64,000 bases of DNA from Streptomyces bacillaris (GCF_003268675.1 NZ_CP029378.1:7068001-7132000); one strand, 5' to 3'; positions 51,075 to 60,179 are shown, counted from the stretch's first letter. Numbers and translations are program-made. Notes: generated by a model from the sequence alone, not told the origin.

Positions 51075-52705
51075 GCTCCCCGGCGTTCGCCTCGTCCTCG
51101 GACGGGCCTCCGGGCGGCCCCGTGCTGGAGATGCGGGCCATCGTCAAGACCTTCCCCGGCGTCAGGGCTCTGTCGGAAGTGACCCTGTCCGTGAAGCGCG
51201 GTGAGGTTCACGCCCTCTGCGGAGAGAACGGCGCCGGCAAGTCGACGCTGATGAAGGTCCTGTCCGGCGTGCATCCGCACGGGACCTACGAGGGCGAGAT
51301 CCTCTTCGACGGTGAACCGTGCCGCTTCAAGGACATCAGGGCCAGTGAGCAGCACGGCATCGTCATCATCCATCAGGAACTCGCCCTCGTCCCCTACCTG
51401 TCCATCGCCGAGAACATCTTCCTCGGCAACGAGCCTTCGCGACGTGGAATCATCGACTGGCGCGAAGCGCTGAGGCGTGCCGCCGAGCTGCTGCGGCTCG
51501 TCGGTCTCGACGAGCACCCGGAGACCCGGGTGGCCGACATCGGCGTCGGCAAGCAGCAGCTCGTGGAGATCGCGAAGGCGCTCGCGAAGGACGTCCGGCT
51601 GCTGATCCTCGACGAACCCACCGCAGCCCTCAACGACGAGGACAGCGCGAAACTGCTGCGGCTGATGCGGGAACTGAAAGAGCAGGGCATCACTTCCATC
51701 ATCATCTCGCACAAGCTCAACGAGATCGCGCAGATCGCCGACTCCGTCACCATCCTGCGCGACGGACACTCCATCGAGACCCTGGACGTCAGGGACCCGG
51801 CCACCACCGAGGACCGCATCATCCAAGGCATGGTGGGGCGGAACCTGGACAGCCGATTCCCCGACCGCACCCCGTACAAGGGCCCGGCGGACGTCAACCC
51901 GGTCCTGGAGATCCGGGACTGGACCGTACGCCACCCCCTGGACCACAGCCGCAAGGTCGTCGACCGGGTCTCGCTCCGGGTCCGCCGCGGCGAGATCGTC
52001 GGCCTCGCGGGGCTCATGGGCGCAGGCCGGACGGAACTCGCGATGAGCGTCTTCGGCCGCTCCTACGGCCGCTACGAGCAGGGGACCGTTCTCAAGGACG
52101 GCCGAGCGGTGCGCACCCGCACGGTTCCCGAAGCGGTTGCCAACGGCATCGCGTACGTCACCGAGGACCGCAAGCGCTACGGCCTCAACCTGGAGGACTC
52201 CGTGAGCCGGAACATCTCGCTCGCGTCCCTCCGCACGCTCGCCCGACGGGGCATCGTCGACGCCCACGAGGAGCGCAGAGTCGCCGAACGGTACCGGCGG
52301 ACCATGGGCATCAAGGCCCCGAACGTCCTCGAAGCGGTCGGCCGACTCTCCGGCGGCAACCAGCAGAAGGTCGTTCTCGGCAAGTGGATCCTCGCCGGAC
52401 CCGATGTCCTCATCCTCGACGAGCCCACCCGCGGCGTCGACGTGGGGGCCAAGTTCGAGATCTACACCGTGATCGACCGACTCGCCGCCGAGGGCAAGGC
52501 GATCCTCCTCATCTCCTCCGAGCTGCCCGAACTGCTCGGCATGTGCGACCGGGTCTACACCATGGCCGCCGGCCGGTTGACCGGCGAAGTCGCCCGCGAG
52601 GACGCCACCCAGGAAGTGCTGATGCGGCACATGACGCAGGACGTCCCCGCACCGTCGGCAGTCGGCGCAGGCACCGCCACCCCCAACGAAGGACATCAGC
52701 AATGA
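51071..52705 (+). CDS. gguA: GguA/MmsA-like ABC sugar ATPase
   Basis: 544-residue fused double ATPase. The first half has CGENGAGKST, IIHQELALVPYLSIAENIFLGNEP, a signature replaced by VGKQQLVEIAKAL, and ILDEPTAAL. The second half has GLMGAGRTE, LSGGNQQKVVLGKW and ILDEPTRGVDVGAKFEIY. HQELALVPYLSIAENIFLGN is particular to GguA/XylG-type pentose ATPases. The TTG start overlaps the upstream stop (TTGA) and follows GGAGG by 8 bases. The next gene starts 4 bases before this one ends. Confidence 0.93.
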   Translation: MSSPAFASSSDGPPGGPVLEMRAIVKTFPGVRALSEVTLSVKRGEVHALCGENGAGKSTLMKVLSGVHPHGTYEGEILFDGEPCRFKDIRASEQHGIVIIHQELALVPYLSIAENIFLGNEPSRRGIIDWREALRRAAELLRLVGLDEHPETRVADIGVGKQQLVEIAKALAKDVRLLILDEPTAALNDEDSAKLLRLMRELKEQGITSIIISHKLNEIAQIADSVTILRDGHSIETLDVRDPATTEDRIIQGMVGRNLDSRFPDRTPYKGPADVNPVLEIRDWTVRHPLDHSRKVVDRVSLRVRRGEIVGLAGLMGAGRTELAMSVFGRSYGRYEQGTVLKDGRAVRTRTVPEAVANGIAYVTEDRKRYGLNLEDSVSRNISLASLRTLARRGIVDAHEERRVAERYRRTMGIKAPNVLEAVGRLSGGNQQKVVLGKWILAGPDVLILDEPTRGVDVGAKFEIYTVIDRLAAEGKAILLISSELPELLGMCDRVYTMAAGRLTGEVAREDATQEVLMRHMTQDVPAPSAVGAGTATPNEGHQQ

Positions 52706-53949
52706 GTACCCCCGCCACCACGAAAACGACCGCTCCGGCGCCGCCGGGGAGCGGTGCTGCCCGGCCTGCCGGGGTGCAGGTGGCTCGTGCGCTTGTGGAC
52801 GGCGTCCGGCGGAACATGCGCCAGTACGGAATGCTTCTCGCGCTCGGCCTGATCGTGCTGCTGTTCCAGGTCTGGACGGGAGGAGACCTCCTGCTACCTC
52901 GCAACGTGTCCAACCTGGTGCTTCAGAACAGCTACATCCTCATCCTGGCCATCGGCATGATGATGGTCATCATCTCCGGGCACATCGACCTGTCAGTGGG
53001 CTCGCTGATGGCCCTGGTCGGTGGCGTGGGAGCCGTGCTCATGGTCGAGCACCGGATCTCCTGGCCCGTCGCGGTGATCCTCACCCTCCTGCTGGGGGCC
53101 GTCGCGGGAGCGCTCCAAGGGTTCTTCATCGCCTACGTGGGCATACCGTCGTTCATCGTGACTCTCGCCGGCATGCTGCTGTTCCGGGGGCTCACGGAGA
53201 TCTTCCTCCAGGGCCAGACTCTCGGCCCGTTCCCGGAGGGACTGCAGAAGGTCGCCAATGGTTTCCTGCCGGAAGCAGGGCCGCAGACCAACTACCACAA
53301 CCTGACCCTCCTCCTCGGCTTGGGGCTGATCGCCTACGTCGTGTTCCAGGAGGTGCGAGACCGTCGGCGCCAGCGGGAGTTCGCATTGGAGCCGCTCCCC
53401 ACCAGCCTCTTCGTGCTCAAGGTGACGGCATTGGTCGCCGCCGTGCTGGTCACGACCCTGCTGCTCGCCAGCTACAAGGGCGCTCCTGTCGTACTCCTGA
53501 TCCTGGCCGTGCTGCTGGTCGGCTTCGGCTACGTGATGCGCAACGCGGTGATCGGCCGCCACGTGTACGCGGTGGGGGGAAACCTGCCCGCCGCGAAGCT
53601 GTCCGGGGTCAAGGACAAGAAGGTGACCTTCGCGGTGTTCCTGAACATGGGGATGCTCGCGGCGCTCGCCGGGCTCGTTTTCGCGGCACGCTTCAACGCG
53701 GCCTCACCCAAGGCGGGCGTGAACTTCGAACTGGAGGCCATCGCCGCCGCGTTCATCGGCGGTGCCTCGATGAGCGGCGGCGTGGGAACCGTGGCCGGCG
53801 CCATCATCGGCGGCCTGGTCCTCGGTGTGCTCAACAACGGCATGAACCTGGTCGGGGTCGGCACCGACTGGCAGCAGGTCATCAAGGGCCTCGTGCTGCT
53901 CGCGGCGGTCGGATTCGACGTGTGGAACAGGCGCAGGGCGGGCGTCTGA
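52702..53949 (+). CDS. gguB: GguB/MmsB-like ABC sugar permease
   Basis: 415-residue permease with about ten membrane segments: MLLALGLIVLLFQVWTGG, LAIGMMMVIISGHIDLSVGSLMALVGG, IPSFIVTLAGMLLFRGLTE, and the late VIGRHVYAVGGNLPAAKLSGVKDKKV motif. The long hydrophilic loop (FQEVRDRRRQREFALEPLP) in mid-protein separates GguB/XylH types from the shorter RbsC type. It is the last gene of the operon; a strong terminator follows 11 bp downstream. Confidence 0.93.
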   Translation: MSTPATTKTTAPAPPGSGAARPAGVQVARALVDGVRRNMRQYGMLLALGLIVLLFQVWTGGDLLLPRNVSNLVLQNSYILILAIGMMMVIISGHIDLSVGSLMALVGGVGAVLMVEHRISWPVAVILTLLLGAVAGALQGFFIAYVGIPSFIVTLAGMLLFRGLTEIFLQGQTLGPFPEGLQKVANGFLPEAGPQTNYHNLTLLLGLGLIAYVVFQEVRDRRRQREFALEPLPTSLFVLKVTALVAAVLVTTLLLASYKGAPVVLLILAVLLVGFGYVMRNAVIGRHVYAVGGNLPAAKLSGVKDKKVTFAVFLNMGMLAALAGLVFAARFNAASPKAGVNFELEAIAAAFIGGASMSGGVGTVAGAIIGGLVLGVLNNGMNLVGVGTDWQQVIKGLVLLAAVGFDVWNRRRAGV

Positions 53950-53960
53950 CTCCACCCCTG

Positions 53961-54001
53961 GTGGCTGTGCCCGCCGGTCGGTCACCGGCGGGCACAGCCA
54001 C
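53961..54001. terminator. Bidirectional terminator between gguB and galM
   Basis: Perfect 18-bp stem GTGGCTGTGCCCGCCGGT with its complement and a 5-base loop, between convergent genes. Confidence 0.92.
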
Positions 54002-54021
54002 TTCAGCATGTTCCTTCGCGG

Positions 54022-55104
54022 TCAGCCGCGGACACCGAAACGCAGGACCGTCGTCGACCGGTACTCGTCGCCGGTCCGGAGCACCGTGGACGGGTCGCCG
54101 GGGCGGTTCGGGGAGTCGGGGAAGTGCTGGGTCTCCAACGCGATACCGGCACCCGCCCGGTAGGGCGCTCCGCTCTTGCCGACCACGGTTCCGTCGAACT
54201 GCCCGCCCGTGTACACCTGCAGGCCGGGCTCGGTGGTGAACACCTCCATGCACCGGCCCGTGGCCGGCGCGTGGAGGACGGCTGCCCGGCGCAGCGTGCC
54301 GCCGCGGACCGGGGTCAGTACGAAGTTGTGGTCGTACCCCCCGCCCGCTGCCATGGGCCCGTGCTCGGTGCGGGACAGCGCCTCGGAGAGCTTGAGTGCC
54401 CGGCGGAGGTCGAATGCGGTGCCGGAGACGGGGAGATGCTCCCCGTGCGGAAGGAGATCTCCGTCGACCGGTGTGTAGTGGGAGGCGTCGACGGCCAGCT
54501 CGTGATCGAGGATGTCACCGGCGCCCTCGCCTTCGAGGTTGAAGTAGGCGTGGTTGGTGAGGTTGACCGGCGTGGCGGCGTCGGTGACCGCTGCGTAGGT
54601 GAGTGTGAGATCGTCGTTCCGGCCTATGAGGAAGCTGACCGTGACGTCCAGGTTGCCTGGAAAGCCCTGATCGCCGTCAGGGCTGCGGAGATGCAGGAGC
54701 ACCCCGGTCCGCTCCGGAGTGTGCACACTTTCGGCCTCCCAGATCCGGGTGTCGAACCCGTCGGTTCCACCGTGCAGGCAGTGGCCGTTCTCCTGCGTGG
54801 TCAGCTGGTACGGCGTGCCGTCCAGGGTGAACCGTCCGTGGGCGATGCGGTTGGCGTAGCGGCCCACGGTGGCTCCGAAGTACCGGGCGGCGTCGGTCGA
54901 CTCGCCCGGTACGCGGGGCGCGAGGACGACATCGTCCGGACGGCCGTGCCGGTCCGGCACCCACAGTCCGTGGATGCGGGCGCCGTGGGTGTGCACTTCC
55001 GCCGTGAGCCCTCCGACGAAGCCGAAGGTCCAGAGTTGCCCGGCTGCCGGGTCGGGTCGACAGACCGGAGGGCCTCCGGTGAAAGGGGGCGGGGACAGGC
55101 TCAT
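54022..55104 (-). CDS. galM: Aldose 1-epimerase (mutarotase)
   Basis: 360-residue cytoplasmic mutarotase that equilibrates alpha and beta anomers of imported sugars, probably L-arabinose here. Family marks are GRYANRIAHGRFTLDG, HCLHGG with a substrate His, NLTNHAYFNLEG with the catalytic His, YDHNFVL, and the catalytic Glu in LETQHFPDSPN near the end. ATG 55104 follows GGAG at 6 bases. An AraR-like operator 318 bp upstream ties it to the arabinose genes. Confidence 0.92.
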   Translation of the reverse strand: MSLSPPPFTGGPPVCRPDPAAGQLWTFGFVGGLTAEVHTHGARIHGLWVPDRHGRPDDVVLAPRVPGESTDAARYFGATVGRYANRIAHGRFTLDGTPYQLTTQENGHCLHGGTDGFDTRIWEAESVHTPERTGVLLHLRSPDGDQGFPGNLDVTVSFLIGRNDDLTLTYAAVTDAATPVNLTNHAYFNLEGEGAGDILDHELAVDASHYTPVDGDLLPHGEHLPVSGTAFDLRRALKLSEALSRTEHGPMAAGGGYDHNFVLTPVRGGTLRRAAVLHAPATGRCMEVFTTEPGLQVYTGGQFDGTVVGKSGAPYRAGAGIALETQHFPDSPNRPGDPSTVLRTGDEYRSTTVLRFGVRG

Positions 55105-55421
55105 GCGGCTCCGTAAGTTGTTGGGCGGGGACGGGATGATCGCGCCTGCTGCGGCGGCGGTAAGGGCCGGAGGACTGCTGGGAAACCTGGCGTGTCGAGG
55201 CCGACGTGACGGCTCCGCCCGGTTGGGCGCGACATCCCGCAGAAGCAACCTGATCCGTGTCATCCCTGCCCCGGCTGGACGGCGGCGCTTTCGGAGGGTG
55301 CGCCGGCGGTGGGTGATCGGCCCCTGATGGTCACGGACAGGTTCTGGGGTCAGCGAAGCCTTCGCGTGGGCGCGAAGAGCGGAGGCCGACCACGTCGCAC
55401 CCGCATACCAACCACGTGACT

Positions 55422-55433
55422 GTTAACGATAAC
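55422..55433. promoter_or_regulatory. AraR-like operator, galM side
   Basis: GTTAACGATAAC, palindromic apart from one position, flanked by TG and AA to give TGTTAACGATAACAA. Confidence 0.8.
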
Positions 55434-55723
55434 AAGCTCTGGGAGGGCTTGCCAGTACCCACCGCAACAGCCGGAGTGCGGGACCGGGGTGCGCCTCCTG
55501 GTGTGCCGTCCTCGGCGCACCAGCCGACCGGCGACACGGGAAGGGGTCAGGCCGGGCTGGGCCTTCTTGGCCGGTAAGGGGAAGTTGGAGTCGCAGTGTT
55601 CCGGACGCTCGTGGTGGAGTGGAAGAGGTTTGGGGTCAAGTGAAGGCTTTTGCGTCGACACGTCGCCGAACGATTCCGCGTCAATCCCTTATGGGGTGGT
55701 GCAAGCATCTTGAGCTCGGGCTA

Positions 55724-55735
55724 GTTAGCGCTCAC
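55724..55735. promoter_or_regulatory. AraR-like operator, GH51 side
   Basis: GTTAGCGCTCAC, matching the ytfQ/araR site (33812-33823) at eleven of twelve positions, 321 bp upstream of the GH51 start. Confidence 0.75.
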
Positions 55736-56055
55736 AATCCGAGGGGTGGTCGTGTGCCGATGCCGCCCGGGCGCTCACGCGAGCCGGCCGGCTGCCTCGG
55801 CCCTCTCCGCGGGACGCCATCTCGCTCGGGAGGTGGTGGCAGCACGGTGCGTGATGCGCACTTCGATCGGCGGCCGAAGCCCGCAGCCACGGGGCCGCGC
55901 CGAGTCCGTCCGGTCATCCACGTCCGGCGGTGCGGAACTGCTCCCGGTCAGAAGTGGCTGAGGCCGCCGAGGCAGGTCGGCCCAGCGGCGCGGCGCACCA
56001 CGACACCTCTGGCCGCCCAGACCGGCGCCTTCGGGCGCCACGACTCGGAGGATCC

Positions 56056-58545
56056 ATGTCCCGCAGAAGTGCCCGACCACGTCTCGGGCTCGGCCTGACG
56101 GCCGCCGCGGTCCTGCTCACGACAGCCGTCGTGCCGGCCCCCGCGCACGGCGAGGCGCCCGCCACCGACTACACCATCACCGTGGACCCGAGTGCGCGGG
56201 GCGCCGCGATCGACGACACCATGTACGGGCTGTTCCTGGAGGACATCAACCGGGCCGCCGACGGAGGCCTGTACGCCGAACTCGTGCAGAACAGGTCCTT
56301 CGAGTACTCCACCGTCGACAACCGGGCCTACACCCCGTTGACCTCGTGGGACGTCGACGGCTCCGCCACTGTCGTGAACGACGCCGGCCGTCTCCACGCG
56401 AACAACCGCAACTACGCCCGGGTGACGGCGGGCACGACCCTGACCAACTCCAGCTACAACAGCGGTCTGTCGCTGAGGGGCGGGGCGAAGTACGACTTCT
56501 CGGTATGGGCCCGCGCCGAGGCCGGAACCACCCTCACGCTCACGCTCGGGGACGCGGGCGGCGCCCTGGCCAAGGTCCAGCAGAAGGCCGTGAAGGGCGG
56601 CTGGAAGCAGTACCGCGCCACGTTCACCGCGATGCGCAGCACCACCACCGGGCGGCTCGCCGTAGCCTCGACGGGCGCCGCCGCCCTGGACGAAGTGTCC
56701 CTCTTCCCTCGTGACACGTACAAGAATCAGCCGGGGGGTCTGCGCAAGGACCTGGCGGAGAAGCTCGCCGCGCTGAAGCCCGGCTTCCTCCGCTTTCCCG
56801 GTGGCTGCCTCGTCAACACCGGCTCGATGGAGGACTACAGCGAGGCGTCCGGCTGGCAGCGAGCCCGTTCCTACCAGTGGAAGGACACCATAGGCCCGGT
56901 CGAGCAGCGTGCCACCAACGCCAACTTCTGGGGCTACAACCAGAGCTATGGCCTCGGCTACTACGAGTACTTCCGCTTCGCCGAGGACGTGGGGGCGATG
57001 CCGCTGCCCGTCGTGCCCGCCCTGGTCACCGGCTGCGGTCAGAACCGGGCCGTCGTCGATGAGGCCCTGCTGAAGCGGCACATCCAGGACACCCTGGACC
57101 TCATCGAGTTCGCCAACGGACCGGTGACGTCCACCTGGGGGAGTAAGCGTGCCGAAATGGGTCACCCCGAGCCGTTCGGCCTCACGCACGTCCAGGTCGG
57201 CAACGAGGAGAACCTCCCTCGGGAGTTCTTCGAACGCTTCACGAAGTTCCGTACGGCCATCGAGGCGAAGTACCCGGGGATCACGGTGGTCTCCAACTCC
57301 GGACCGGCTGCATCCGGCGCGACCTTCGACACCCTCTGGCGACTCAACCGGGAGGCAGGCGTCTCCATGGTCGACGAGCACTACTACAACAGTCCGCAGT
57401 GGTTCCTGGAGAACAACCAGCGCTACGACTCCTACGACCGCTCCGGCCCCAGGGTCTTCCTCGGTGAGTACGCCTCCCGGGGCAACACCTTCGGCAACGG
57501 TCTCGCCGAGGCCGCGTTCATGACCGGTCTGGAGCGCAACGCGGACATCGTCAAGCTGGCCTCCTACGCGCCCGTCCTCGCCAACGAGGACTACGTGCAG
57601 TGGCGCCCCAACTTGATCTGGTTCAACAACCGCGCGTCCTGGGGGTCGGCCAACTACGAGGTCCAGAAGCTGTTCATGAACAACACCGGCGACCGGGTCG
57701 TTCCCTCCGAGACCACTTCCACCCCTTCGGTCAGCGGACCCATCTCCGGGGCCGTCGGCCTGTCGACGTGGGCGACGGCCGCCTCGTACGACGACGTACG
57801 GGTGACCGCCGCGGACGGCAGTGCCCTGCTGACCGACGACTTCTCAGGCCCGGCCTCGGCCTGGACCCACACCGGCACCGGCAGCTGGGCCGTCCAGGAC
57901 GGTCAGTACGCCCAGACGGACGTCGCGGCCGAGAACACCACGGTCGTCGCGGGCGATCGTGCCTGGCGCGACTACGACCTGCACGTGAAGGCCACCAAGC
58001 AGGCGGGCAACGAAGGATTCCTGGTCGCCTTCGGTGTCAAGGACACTGGTAACTACTACTGGTGGAACCTCGGAGGATGGGGCAACACCGCGCACGGAGT
58101 AGAGCGTTCCGACAACGGTGCGAAGACGACACTGATCAGCAAGCCCGGCACCATCGAGTCAGGACGCGCCTACGACATCGAAGTGAAGATCCGCGGGCGC
58201 CAGGTGACCCTCTACCTGGACGGCCAGGAATGGGGGGCCTTCACCGACGACCAGGCGGCCGAACCGTTCCGTCAGGTCGTCACCCGGGACCCGGCGACCG
58301 GTGATCTGATCGTCAAGGTCGTGAACGCCCAGGCGAGCGAGGCACGCACCAGGGTCGACCTCGGCGGAGCGCGGGTGGCCTCCCGGGCCCGGGTGACGAC
58401 CCTGGCGGCCGACCCCTCCGCCGAGAACAGCGAGACAGCCACTCCTGTTGCCCCCGTGAGGTCGACCCTGACCGGGATCTCGGACACCTTCACGTACACG
58501 TTCCCCGCCAACTCGATCACGTTCCTGAGGATCGGCGAACGGTAG
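56056..58545 (+). CDS. Secreted multidomain GH51 alpha-L-arabinofuranosidase
   Basis: 829 residues, retaining enzyme releasing L-arabinofuranose from arabinan and arabinoxylan. The signal peptide ends AHGEA (near 34). The order of parts is an N-terminal strand region (TMYGLFLEDINRAADGGLYAEL), a CBM4-like sandwich (about 95-210), and the catalytic barrel with acid/base Glu 384 in VQVGNEEN and nucleophile Glu 471 in VFLGEYAS. A second lectin-like insert (DDFSGPASAWTHTGTGSWAVQD to LYLDGQEWGAF, about 590-730) and the C-terminal sandwich follow. Many bacterial GH51 enzymes are cytoplasmic and near 500 residues; this large exported form resembles the plant-type and secreted streptomycete ones. Confidence 0.92.
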   Translation: MSRRSARPRLGLGLTAAAVLLTTAVVPAPAHGEAPATDYTITVDPSARGAAIDDTMYGLFLEDINRAADGGLYAELVQNRSFEYSTVDNRAYTPLTSWDVDGSATVVNDAGRLHANNRNYARVTAGTTLTNSSYNSGLSLRGGAKYDFSVWARAEAGTTLTLTLGDAGGALAKVQQKAVKGGWKQYRATFTAMRSTTTGRLAVASTGAAALDEVSLFPRDTYKNQPGGLRKDLAEKLAALKPGFLRFPGGCLVNTGSMEDYSEASGWQRARSYQWKDTIGPVEQRATNANFWGYNQSYGLGYYEYFRFAEDVGAMPLPVVPALVTGCGQNRAVVDEALLKRHIQDTLDLIEFANGPVTSTWGSKRAEMGHPEPFGLTHVQVGNEENLPREFFERFTKFRTAIEAKYPGITVVSNSGPAASGATFDTLWRLNREAGVSMVDEHYYNSPQWFLENNQRYDSYDRSGPRVFLGEYASRGNTFGNGLAEAAFMTGLERNADIVKLASYAPVLANEDYVQWRPNLIWFNNRASWGSANYEVQKLFMNNTGDRVVPSETTSTPSVSGPISGAVGLSTWATAASYDDVRVTAADGSALLTDDFSGPASAWTHTGTGSWAVQDGQYAQTDVAAENTTVVAGDRAWRDYDLHVKATKQAGNEGFLVAFGVKDTGNYYWWNLGGWGNTAHGVERSDNGAKTTLISKPGTIESGRAYDIEVKIRGRQVTLYLDGQEWGAFTDDQAAEPFRQVVTRDPATGDLIVKVVNAQASEARTRVDLGGARVASRARVTTLAADPSAENSETATPVAPVRSTLTGISDTFTYTFPANSITFLRIGER

Positions 58546-58673
58546 CGGCCGTCGCAGGGTGGCCGTGGGCAGTGTCCCGGGGGCGAGCGTAGCCGCGGGG
58601 GTCGCCCGGGCGGAACGCCCCGGCTCCGCCCGGTCGCGGTAGCGGGCCGCGCGGAGCGGGGGTGACTGCCGGC

Positions 58674-58714
58674 GGTGGTCACCGGTGGATGTTCTCGGTG
58701 CACCGGTGACCACC
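58674..58714. terminator. Hairpin after GH51
   Basis: Perfect 14-bp stem GGTGGTCACCGGTG / CACCGGTGACCACC with a 13-base loop, about 130 bp past the GH51 stop. It may be its terminator, or belong to the adjacent IS relic. Confidence 0.5.
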
Positions 58715-58750
58715 ACCGTCTTGATCTCGTGCACGGTGGTGTCCGGTCCG

Positions 58751-59020
58751 CAGGCGCAAGACGACCGCTCGCTTTCCGACGGTGATCGCACCGGGCGCCG
58801 TCGGGACCTTCGTGAAGTGACGGACGCGATCGCCCACAAGTTCCGGACCGGCACGCAGCGGGACCCCCTGCCGGGGGAGTACGGCGACTGGCAGGGGGTC
58901 TGCAACCGCCTGTGAGAACTGCGAGCAGCACCGTCGAAGCACTGACGTGGCATCGTCCCCCGCTACGAAAGACCGCCACCACCTACCTGGCCGGACTCCA
59001 CATCGCAGTCGTCTTCCCCC
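58751..59020 (+). mobile_element. Internally deleted IS5-type transposase relic
   Basis: The frame reads AQDDRSLSDGDR, EVTDAIAHKFRTGTQRD and GEYGDWQGVCNRL, the N-terminal DUF4096-like part of IS5 transposases. It then has a stop, and jumps directly to RGIVPRYE and KTATTYLAGLHIAVVF, the C-terminal part, in a shifted frame. The catalytic middle is missing, so this is a dead, internally deleted copy. Confidence 0.75.
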
Positions 59021-59050
59021 GGGTCCGCCAGGTGATCCAAGCGAAACTGC

Positions 59051-59494
59051 CTAGCCCCGCAGGCGGCCCCGCTTCCCTTCCGGCACCGCGTATCCGGGCA
59101 CCGAAGGCCAGCGAACGGTCAGCAGAACCGACTCCTCCTCGGCGCGCCACGAGTGACCGACATCCCGTCCCCACACGACGTAGTCACCTTGTTCCTGCAG
59201 AAGAACGCTGTGGCCCGGAAAGTCGACCCGGAAGCGCCCGCTGATGAGCACCAGGAGGGCTGTCCGTCTCTCGTTCTCGACCCACTGCGCTCGCTCGTCA
59301 CCGCGAGGGTGGACACCCCACTTGATCTCCACAGCTTGGCTATGACGCGGATCGTCCACATCCTTGAAGTGCCCGAGAAGCCAACCCCGGTCCAGAGCCG
59401 CGTCCTTGCCCGCGTTGCTCACGTACACGCTGTCATCCACGCTTCGCCACGCTAGCAGTGGCTCGCCCGTAGGAGCGGACCGGCATCCGCCCAT
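59051..59494 (-). CDS. Cupin-like protein of unknown function
   Basis: 147 residues, no signal peptide. The sequence has a conserved opening (DDSVYVSNAGKDAALDRGWLLGHF) and a cupin-like beta-barrel core: EIKWGVHPRGDERAQW, ALLVLISGRFRVDFPG, and YVVWGRDVGHSWRAEEESVLLTVRWPS. The two cupin motifs are recognisable but the metal-binding His pattern is incomplete. Similar short proteins occur across Streptomyces, sometimes mislabelled signal peptidase I. ATG 59494 is used; a GTG at the VDDSVYV position is a credible shorter start. Confidence 0.7.
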   Translation of the reverse strand: MGGCRSAPTGEPLLAWRSVDDSVYVSNAGKDAALDRGWLLGHFKDVDDPRHSQAVEIKWGVHPRGDERAQWVENERRTALLVLISGRFRVDFPGHSVLLQEQGDYVVWGRDVGHSWRAEEESVLLTVRWPSVPGYAVPEGKRGRLRG

Positions 59495-60179
59495 GTCCGA
59501 CCCCTCCCCGCCTCACGGGAATCCCGTCGACGCCGGGACGAGGAGGGAGTCGCAGGTGACCCGCGCTGAGTTCCCGCCCTCGCGGGGCCGGGCAGAGGCG
59601 AGGGGCGGCCGGCTGCTCGCGCTCGCTCGTACAGGGCTCCGCCGCCTCTCTATGGCCGGGCCGCTATCCGAGGCGACTCTTGAGTCCGCACCGCTCTGCT
59701 CCAAGACGGCTTTCCCTTCATACGAGCTCCCTCCGACCAGCCAGCCATGTGGGGCCTGACCAGGTACCGTGACGGTCGTCTCAGGGGAGGTTGGCGGACA
59801 CGAACGTCGATAATGCGGAGCGCCGGGTGCGGCTGTCGTTCCTCGGGTAGCTCCCAGGATGTGACGACTGTAGGGGCGCTTTCCGGCCGTACCAAATAGG
59901 AGGGGTGAACCAGCAGCTCCAGCGAGCGGCTCGGCCGTTGCCCGACGGGGTGTGGGGATCGTAGGCCCCTGGAACATCGACGGCCTGGGGGAAGTTCGCG
60001 ACCTCCCCGCGCGGACTCAAGCGTTGAGCCGACGCGCACCAGCCTGCCCGTCCGGCGTGAGTGCCCGCCGGGCAGGCGGTCGTGCGGGATAGGGCCTGCT
60101 GTCCGGGGCGAACACCCGGGTTCTGGGCATCGCTCGGCCCTGCCCGGCACGGCCGTCGAGGTTGCGTGCGCCGGGCTCC
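59495..60179. other. Gene-free stretch with a yjbQ tail relic
   Basis: About 685 bp between the cupin and aztA genes. Apart from the yjbQ remnant, a possible 18-codon frame after AGGAGGG near 59906 (NQQLQRAARPLPDGVWGS) is all that can be seen, and it is not convincing as a gene. Confidence 0.5.
59791..59850 (+). pseudogene. C-terminal relic of a second yjbQ gene
   Basis: Nineteen codons and a stop read LADTNVDNAERRVRLSFLG, matching the last 18 residues of the intact YjbQ (VDTNRDNPERQVRLSFLG) at 14 positions. No upstream yjbQ sequence is present, so only a tail remains. Confidence 0.65.

Larger units (their letters stand above)
55105..56055. other. Divergent control region between galM and GH51
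   Basis: About 950 bp, no convincing gene, with two AraR-like operators about 300 bp apart, one for each divergent gene. Confidence 0.65.
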
